Source: Branchiostoma floridae
Taxonomy: Eukaryota > Chordata > Leptocardii > Amphioxiformes > Branchiostomatidae
DNA: 64,000 nucleotides
Direction of reading: 5' to 3'
NCBI RefSeq assembly: GCF_000003815.2
Contig: NC_049987.1
Coordinates: 23,358,793 to 23,422,792, forward strand
The notes below the pieces were generated by a model that was given only the letters and a program-made list of their open reading frames with translations, was not told the DNA's origin and searched no databases. The translations under genes and the position numbers were made by a program. This document shows, piece after piece, positions 59,301 through 64,000 of the stretch (position 1 is the first letter of the stretch; each line of letters begins with the position of its first letter).

Positions 59301-62300
59301 ACAATAACTACATACTAAACATTTTGGAATTCTTCTGTTATTCTTCTCCAAAGATTTCGAAGAAAGAGCCCCTGTAGTTTCAGCTTCAAGCTGCTAGGCG
59401 GCCCGAACTTAAGCAATTTTTCCTTACATCACAAGCTAAGCTATCTGTCACCAGATTTCGAACACCATCACACATCCAGTTCAAGAGATTCCAAAAACGG
59501 AAGTTCAGCTGCAGCACCAAGGTCACATACCAGAGGGCCAAAACTTGACCTCACTTTTTGTCTTCACAGTCCCCATCCACTAACCAAATATCGTTACAAT
59601 CTATCCAGCGGTTCTAAAGTTAAGTTTACCACAAATATCCGGAAACACAAACACACACACGCACAGACACACATACACACACAAAACAATATCTCCTTTT
59701 TCATGCATATAACTAGAGTCTGTTTCCTCACCATTGAAGTCTATTGTGATGGCTGTGGGCCGATACAGACCCGAGCTGATGGTGGTTTGATTACTGCCGT
59801 CCATCGCAGCGCGCTCAATCCTCCCTTCAGAACGGTCGGTCCAGTACACGTGTCTGTGGAAAATCTCTTGATTATGCACATAAAGTCATAATTACCATTA
59901 TCTATTTGCACTGATGATTTCTCTACCTTATCCATGTTGACTTGTTTATATTGAAACTGGCGAAAGCTGATGCGAGAGTGCAGAAAAAAGTTGTCAAAAA
60001 CAGTTGATTTTAGTTTAAATTCTAAATGGTCAGGCAGGTTGAAAATGACTGAACACACAACAGAAGACAGCAATGGAACAATAGGTTTTCATTTTTGTTC
60101 TTTCATACACATCTTCTTCTTTGACTTTAGAATTTCCTTTGGCATTCTATGACATTAGTATCCATTTCCCGATATTTGTTTCAATCCACGGCATATTGAC
60201 CTTCATGAAAAATGAAGGTATAGTTTTGGGTGTGTCTGTGTGTCTGTCTGTCTGTGTGTCTGTTTGTGTGTCTGTTTGTTTGTGTTTCCGTATATTTGTG
60301 GTAATCATAACTTGATGGACTACGATGATATTTGGTATGTGGGGAGGGGTAGGAAATATGAAGGTCAAGGTCAATTTTGGGCCCCTGGTGTGTGACCTTG
60401 GTACTGCAGCAGAATTTTGTACCTTTTGACCAGGACGTGCTGTGGTCTTGTTTATAACTGCGTCGTAAGATTTACAGTACAGTACTTTTTTTGGAAACGG
60501 AGGAAATTTGATGCGCGCGCGGATGTCATTCATATAATGAATTCATTTTTGCCTAAGTTGCATAAATGACAAGGAAGGAAGCTAATATGATATGATATGT
60601 CATTGGCTAATTTATTGAGTAAATGACATTCACATTTGCGTAATCAACGCTTCATGAGGTTTACCCGACTTTCATCGGCCACAGGTATGAAAGTATGAAA
60701 TGCCCATAATTCACGATTGAGGTGTTATATATAATTTCCCATCGAATGTCAAAATTAAGGTAACCTTACGAAATTGCGCATCATTAGAGAGAGTAGTGCA
60801 GATAAAAAAAAACAGTTATGACCGCACAAGACCAACAAGTGACAAAACGGTACAAACTAGGGGTGGGTACCGGTACAGAAAATTCAGGTCCAGTTCAGGT
60901 CCAGAGACCTGAACCTGGACCTGATTCAGTATGACTCTTGCCAATGGTCCATGTCACTACAAAGAAATCTGTTTGGTGGAGTATTAGACACTGGTGTTTT
61001 AAAATCTCACAAAGCTAACTGCACCTGTACGATTGGCTGTAGAACTTGGTAGACATTACAAATTCTACTCTACTTTACTCTTGTTATTTGCTTCCACCTG
61101 CAATCGCCAAAACGTGTAAATACCTGATAAAATGATATGTTAATTTTCTAATCGGTCCAACATCCGGTCCACCTAATTCAGGTCCAGTTTTTCTGGACCG
61201 GTCCAATAAGAAAAACCGGTTTTGTACCGGTACGCTGCACCGATACCCAGCCCTAGTACAAACCTATCTGTGTGCGCCTGGAGAAAAACGCAGGTCAAGG
61301 GCCATCACAGCCCGGGTAGGACATGTCTCACAGTTTTCCAACGAACTTTTACACTCAGTCTGTTACCACTTCAGCCGGGGTGATCGAGACGGAAAGTATT
61401 CACCATGAGAAGCTCTGTCACTAACAACAGTTGTGTAAATCGCCTGGTTGTTTGTGATGAACTGCATTCTACTCACCCATTCCTGGGGTCCAGGACGAGG
61501 TCGGGTGTGGTCCATGTGACCGGTGACGTCAGAAGTGTCCTGGCGGACGATCCGTCCGTCTTTGCTACAGAGATATTCAACCGAATAGAGATATTCTTTG
61601 CAAGAAGGATGTAGTGGCAAGACCAGTAGATATTCTCCCCAGCGCGATCCAATGCCAGGCCCGAGATAGTTGCTAAAAAAGGTATGAGGATATTATTTGG
61701 TAATTAATCCCGGTATGAATAACAATAAATGTATCAAAGTGCGCAGTTAAGTTAATACGATCTTAATCGTGGATGATCCTGATACTTGGGAAAGACCATA
61801 ACAATATCATAGTACTCAAGGATAGTTTTTCCAATGATGTCGGGTTTTTACCGATAGATAGGTACTTCTCACAGCCCATGCCAGTACACAGAAACGCGTA
61901 ACTAAGACCACCATGCAGCCAACCTCTTTCTGTTAACATTTATTGAATACTAATCTCCGAGCAGATGTAAGAATTATATCACTTTTCAAACGGTATAAAG
62001 ATAATCTTAAAGCAGATGTAAGGATCCGGCTCCTGTGTCCTACGCCCGTTTTCGCAACTTTTATCATTCTTTTCTAGAATGATATCTTAATTAAAGATTT
62101 CGCATTTTCCTACATAACAAAAGAACAAAGAGATAGATCTTTGGATCTGCTGAGATCATTTGGTCTCAGCTTTCTTAAAGCTGTTTTGAATACGGCTTTG
62201 TAATTTGTCAGACCGAAAATGAGGTATAGCATTTTGTAATGCATGCTACTTACTTTGAACTGAAGAAAGATGCTGATAATTTACAACTTACGGAAATCGG

Positions 62301-63503
62301 TACCTATGAGATCTATGATGGTCTCCATGCCACTTCCATCACGACAAGCTCGTTTGATGTAGCCGTCCTTTTCTGACCAGTACACGTAGTCGGTGAGCGG
62401 GTCGTAGTCCAGGGCCCTTGGCGAGTCCACATCCAGTGGAAGCTTGACCATTGACCCGGAAGTAATGTCAACTTGTAGAATGGCGCCGGCTTCATTTTCT
62501 GTTCCATAGTCAGCCACCAAGAGGAATGGCTTACTGTTGTTACGGGAGCCAAGGTCTTCTAATGAGCGGGGAAAGGTTTAATAGAATATGCAACATCTGT
62601 TATCGCAATGACTTAAGTCAGTATCTATAAATATACTCTTATCAACTGATGTGGAAAATGTTTTAGTTCAAGCGAACACATTGAGAAAGCTTGCAGTAAT
62701 GACTGTGAAAATATAATGACACTAATTGATGTTCCATGTGCTCTGTTGTACCTGACATTGTGAAATATTGCAGCAGAGTTTTACTATATGACGTTATATC
62801 CTGGGGAGCGACACATCATCAGATGCTATACAGAGCGGCAAACTCAAATCATCACATCTAGCATTCCATGGCGGTTAGTTCGTATTTTGATAAAGGACAA
62901 GGCACAACCTATTCTAAGTTTGGAGACAGTAAACACATCAAGTATTCGATATCACAGTATCAAAATCTACGTTCCAGAAACAATGCATCCGCATCTTAAT
63001 AGACAACGAACCACACATAGAATCTGATATTATTATCGTTCATAATTTAGAGACAAGAAAATTTGATACTGTTGAAAAGAATCTGATATAGTATCACAAA
63101 AATATATTGTATACATGTTCTAAACATTTTATGTATAGCTAGGTCAAAGGATACAACACAGATACTAAACACACCAAAACCAACAAACGTACACGTAACA
63201 CATAAAACTAAAGCCGTCGCCACGGCAATGATTTTTCATTGCCACATTTTTATGCTAATGATGTTGCCAAACTCACCATCCCCAATAGCCCCCAAAAGAA
63301 CTGAAAACCATCTCACCTGTAGTCCTGTCAGGTGATGTGGGACTCGTCTCTCTGATGATTGTCAGACAGACAAGTCCTACGGTGACCAGACTAAGCAGCA
63401 CGGCAATACCGACGACGATGTGGAAACGGTGGGAGCGGACGAAGCTGCAGCGGGCACCGCGGCCGCCTGGTCCCCCCGCTGAATCATGGTCACCTTTATC
63501 CAT
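52952..63503 (-). CDS. gene C: type II membrane protein with six-bladed YWTD propeller and two GRPVY/WWVG domains
   Basis: Eight exons in frame: 63503-63317, 62558-62292, 61672-61477, 59853-59732, 54650-54455, 54161-53968, 53819-53523, 53355-52952 (620 residues; phases 1, 1, 2, 1, 2, 1, 1). Short cytoplasmic N-terminus, CSFVRSHR and a membrane helix (about residues 29-50), then six YWTD-type repeats (VADYG, VYWSEKDG, IYWSC, VYWTDRSEG, LYYSADYE, VYWSSS), closing with GLWSPKGIYF, as in LDL-receptor-type propellers. A short stalk remnant and the two cysteine-bounded domains follow. YWTD propellers bind extracellular proteins in known families; the ligand here is unknown. The start ATG has a good context (A at -3, G at +4) and a TATA box upstream. 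The 5-kb intron before exon 5 holds an antisense LINE. Confidence 0.85.
53523..53819 (-). CDS. gene C exon 7: first GRPVY/WWVG domain
   Basis: Phase 1-1. CPTVVLYGST, TREGRPVYYSDATCDFLYYK, EWWVGPNFGS and FFLLDNGQWGE, ending DVQIACSG. Same length as in gene B. Confidence 0.85.
53968..54161 (-). CDS. gene C exon 6: end of propeller fused to stalk remnant
   Basis: Acceptor AAATTCAG, donor GTAAAT. The first half (LSKSDLTTTVLVDGLWSPKG) closes the propeller. The second half (ALKRDPDRERSRTV, SEQRLHVSSKTT) is homologous to the end of the gene B stalk exon. The fusion point is inside the exon near 54055. Confidence 0.85.
54455..54650 (-). CDS. gene C exon 5: YWTD repeats 5-6
   Basis: Acceptor TCATTTAG, donor GTGAGG. 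Contains DRLYYSADYEIHSSDLLG, GGKWVNGIAVDENFVYWSSS and GPRMGKIG. The last codon is split (AA/G). Without the splice the frame would stop one codon later, so the junction matters. Confidence 0.85.
55900..56930 (+). pseudogene. LINE endonuclease region, broken
   Basis: The part up to 56150 reads YLRIGTWNVRTMLPG and later MDIVLL, the first strands of an APE endonuclease. An extra CT pair near 56107-56110 shifts the frame, which resumes as the ORF from 56142: GVGFAVRN, INAYAPT, ILGDFNARVG, HQLDLVI and DCDTDHSLV, including the catalytic-type D-N and D-H pairs. A TAA at 56928-56930 then interrupts it, and the frame changes again near 57000. At least three lesions separate it from the intact reverse transcriptase. 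Confidence 0.85.
57035..59149 (+). CDS. LINE reverse transcriptase ORF, intact 704 residues
   Basis: Polymerase blocks in order: SGKAPGQDGIPAE (about 139-151), a KNKGDRGDCNSFRGISLL block, CGFRAGRSTTD, the first catalytic block AFDMTKAFD, GVKQGCVLAPTLFS, FADD at residues 389-392, and FTYLGS. The C-terminal part has LRWLGHVSRM, RPRGRPK and a CxxC...HxxxxC motif at about 675-695. The enzyme would copy element RNA at a nicked target. The ATG at 57035 is only the first methionine after a frame change; the true polyprotein starts upstream. Confidence 0.9.
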   Translation: MFEHKTNPSQATLDRLRHTRSEAQRESRKCANRYWTDLCSSIQSASDRGDSGTMHSLMKVALGPRVSKTAPLKSKEGEVITDRSKQLERWVEHYSELYSNEIPEKPGLDEALPDFPELTELDGMPEESELLEALSALPSGKAPGQDGIPAEVLKENKEVVLPHLYDLLRQCWEKGMIPHEMRNAKIVTLYKNKGDRGDCNSFRGISLLSITGKAIARIVRKRLQTLAERVLPESQCGFRAGRSTTDMIFTLRQLQEKCREQCMPLYIAFDMTKAFDTVCRSALYKVLKSIGCPPKLLQLVISFHEDMKACIQFDGSTSDCFDVRNGVKQGCVLAPTLFSIYFSVLLRCAFGGNQDGVYIRSRADGSLFNLARLRAKSKTVEVLCRELLFADDAALTAHEETTLQGLLDNLSRACDLFCLTISVKKTEVIGQGTAIPPSITLHGNPLRTVPKFTYLGSVATSTNSLDEEINVRIGRAAASFGKLSKRAWENQKLTRKTKVQIYNTCVLPTLLYGSETWTVYSRQEKRLNSFHMRCLRRILNIKWQDRITNEEVLRQAGIPSLFETLRRNRLRWLGHVSRMDDTRLPKRVLYGELSVGSRPRGRPKLRYKDVCKATLQDFSICTKNWESVATDRSRWRAAVHTGMERYRAARERQVREARQRKKKGEGSNTGEVFTCTSCGRACRAKIGLISHQRHCQARTVTSND
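59176..59189 (+). other. hairpin in the LINE 3' UTR
   Basis: CGTCT CACG AGACG, a 5-bp stem with a 4-base loop, 27 bp after the stop codon. A small 3' hairpin is a plausible recognition site for the reverse transcriptase, by analogy with other LINEs. Confidence 0.45.
59560..59705 (-). repeat. dispersed repeat with (TG)/(GTCT) tract, minus orientation
   Basis: Read in reverse, it has GTGTGTG runs followed by TTTGTGTTTCCGGATATTTG. The same order occurs in plus orientation at 60205-60440. Confidence 0.6.
59732..59853 (-). CDS. gene C exon 4: YWTD repeat 4
   Basis: Acceptor TTTCCACAG, donor GTGAGG. Encodes HVYWTDRSEGRIERAAMDG and SGLYRPTAITIDFN, the best match to the canonical YWTD repeat in this gene. 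Confidence 0.92.
60205..60440 (+). repeat. dispersed repeat with (TG)/(GTCT) tract, plus orientation
   Basis: CATGAAAAATGAAGGTATAG leads into GTGTCTGTCTGT repeats and GTGTTTCCGTATATTTGTGG, the mirror partner of the copy at 59560-59705. Both flank exon 4 of gene C. Confidence 0.6.
60858..61255. mobile_element. hAT-like MITE with TAGGGGTGGG ends
   Basis: Left end TAGGGGTGGGTACCGGTAC; right end reads, in reverse complement, TAGGGCTGGGTATCGG. The flanking 8-bp direct repeat GTACAAAC (60850-60857, 61256-61263) is the target duplication expected of hAT elements. The interior has mirrored AATTCAGGTCCAG / CTGGACCGGTCC words. 398 bp, no transposase. Confidence 0.85.
61477..61672 (-). CDS. gene C exon 3: YWTD repeat 3
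   Basis: Acceptor TTTTTTAG, donor GTGAGT. Contains ISGLALDRAGENIYWSC, VAKTDGSSARTLLTS and DLVLDPRNG. An unusual insertion (HYILLAKNISIRLNIS) follows YWSC and has two candidate N-glycosylation sites. Ends in phase 2. Confidence 0.82.
62292..62558 (-). CDS. gene C exon 2: YWTD repeats 1-2
   Basis: Acceptor TCATTAG, donor GTAAGT. Contains FLLVADYGTEN, GAILQVDI, SPRALDYDPLTDYVYWSEK and GYIKRACRDG, classic strand pattern of the class B repeat. Confidence 0.88.
63317..63503 (-). CDS. gene C exon 1: cytoplasmic tail and membrane helix
   Basis: MDKGDHDSAGGPGGRG, then ARCSFVRSHRF and the helix VVGIAVLLSLVTVGLVCL, ending in phase 1 at donor GTGAGA. The arginine-rich inner flank and absence of a cleavable signal support type II topology. 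Homologous to exon 2 of genes A and B. Confidence 0.88.
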
Positions 63504-63645
63504 TTTGTGTGGCGGAAACGTTAAGAGCCGAGTTCCTGGGGAGTTCTGCCGACAGGATTGGTTAATACGAGATATAAGTACATATCAATCTGACATGTAT
63601 GCTTGTAATTGATAATACGTGACGACACCAAAAGCTTGTAATTTT

Positions 63646-63654
63646 CTATTTATA
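63646..63654 (-). promoter_or_regulatory. TATA box of gene C
   Basis: TATAAATAG on the minus strand, an exact TATA consensus, about 145 bp upstream of the ATG at 63503, leaving room for a 5' UTR of about 110 bp. Confidence 0.45.
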
Positions 63655-63906
63655 CTATGTATAACCGTTATTGTTATACCCGGTGGTGGAACTAGTACTA
63701 TCCCAGAATTCCACAATACACATTCAACAATAGATGGCTAACTATGACCCACAAGCGTACGGACTCGTCAATGCTGCAGTATGGTGTCATCTGAAAATGC
63801 AACAACTGTTACAATATAATCAGTAAATTTTCTTTACTAAAGTAGTCCATGAGTTTAATTTTTGTAACTTCAGTATTATAACTTTTTGTTTGTTTGTTTT
63901 TTGTTT

Positions 63907-64000
63907 GTTTGTTTGGGGCCGACTACTCTCTCTTCGCAGCCGGGGGCTGAATTGCGAGTAGATTACAATAGACGGGGCTAAGTCGCAAGGGTCTAAAATG
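63907..64000 (-). mobile_element. SINE tail, minus strand, cut by the window end
   Basis: The reverse complement matches the tail of the SINE at 32841 (CAGACCCTTGCGANTTAGCC onward to AGTAGTCGGCCC). It ends in a (CAAA)n tail, seen here as (TTTG)n at about 63887-63914. The tRNA head lies beyond the window. Confidence 0.85.

Overview
The window looks like animal nuclear DNA, most probably from a cephalochordate (amphioxus, Branchiostoma). It is AT-rich and intron-rich. It is crowded with short foldback and MITE-like elements, tRNA-derived SINEs and a non-LTR retrotransposon, and two 100-base N runs mark assembly gaps (26633-26732, 49262-49361). Species is inferred from the style of the repeats, not from a database match. 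No operons, CRISPR arrays or true tRNA/rRNA genes were seen.

Layout. 1-37.4 kb is almost entirely non-coding: old repeats, MITEs, hairpin elements, a 5.4-kb stretch bounded by inverted repeats (8897-14343), a (TA)n tract at 20.7 kb, fragments of LINEs and a SINE at 32.8 kb. The only gene hint there is a CpG-rich segment near 17.9-18.4 kb that could be the first exon and promoter of a minus-strand gene.

37.4-63.5 kb holds the real content: three related genes in tandem, all on the minus strand, called A, B and C here. A (42253 to 39429) and B (49027 to 46398) encode type II membrane proteins: a proline-rich cytoplasmic tail, one membrane segment, a coiled-coil stalk, and two copies of a roughly 90-residue extracellular domain with the signature GRPVY / FLYY / WWVG between bounding cysteines. 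C (63503 to 52952) ends in the same stalk remnant and the same two domains and starts with a homologous membrane exon, but carries a predicted six-bladed YWTD (LDL-receptor class B) propeller between them. For all three, splice sites with consistent phases could be read directly, giving open frames of 407, 445 and 620 residues.

The copies sit in head-to-tail duplicated units starting near 37431, 45223 and 51478. Comparing units dates later events: a SINE insertion in unit B with the empty site in A, a 44-bp minisatellite with about 19 copies in A and one in B, a stalk that grew or shrank in 42-bp (two-heptad) steps, and amino-acid changes clustered in one loop of each extracellular domain. 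The large intron of gene C (54.65-59.73 kb) contains an antisense retrotransposon with an intact 704-residue reverse transcriptase ORF but a broken endonuclease part.

Taken together, the window shows a small cluster of young, diversifying cell-surface receptor-like genes set in a repeat-rich region. Ligands and function cannot be read from the sequence.
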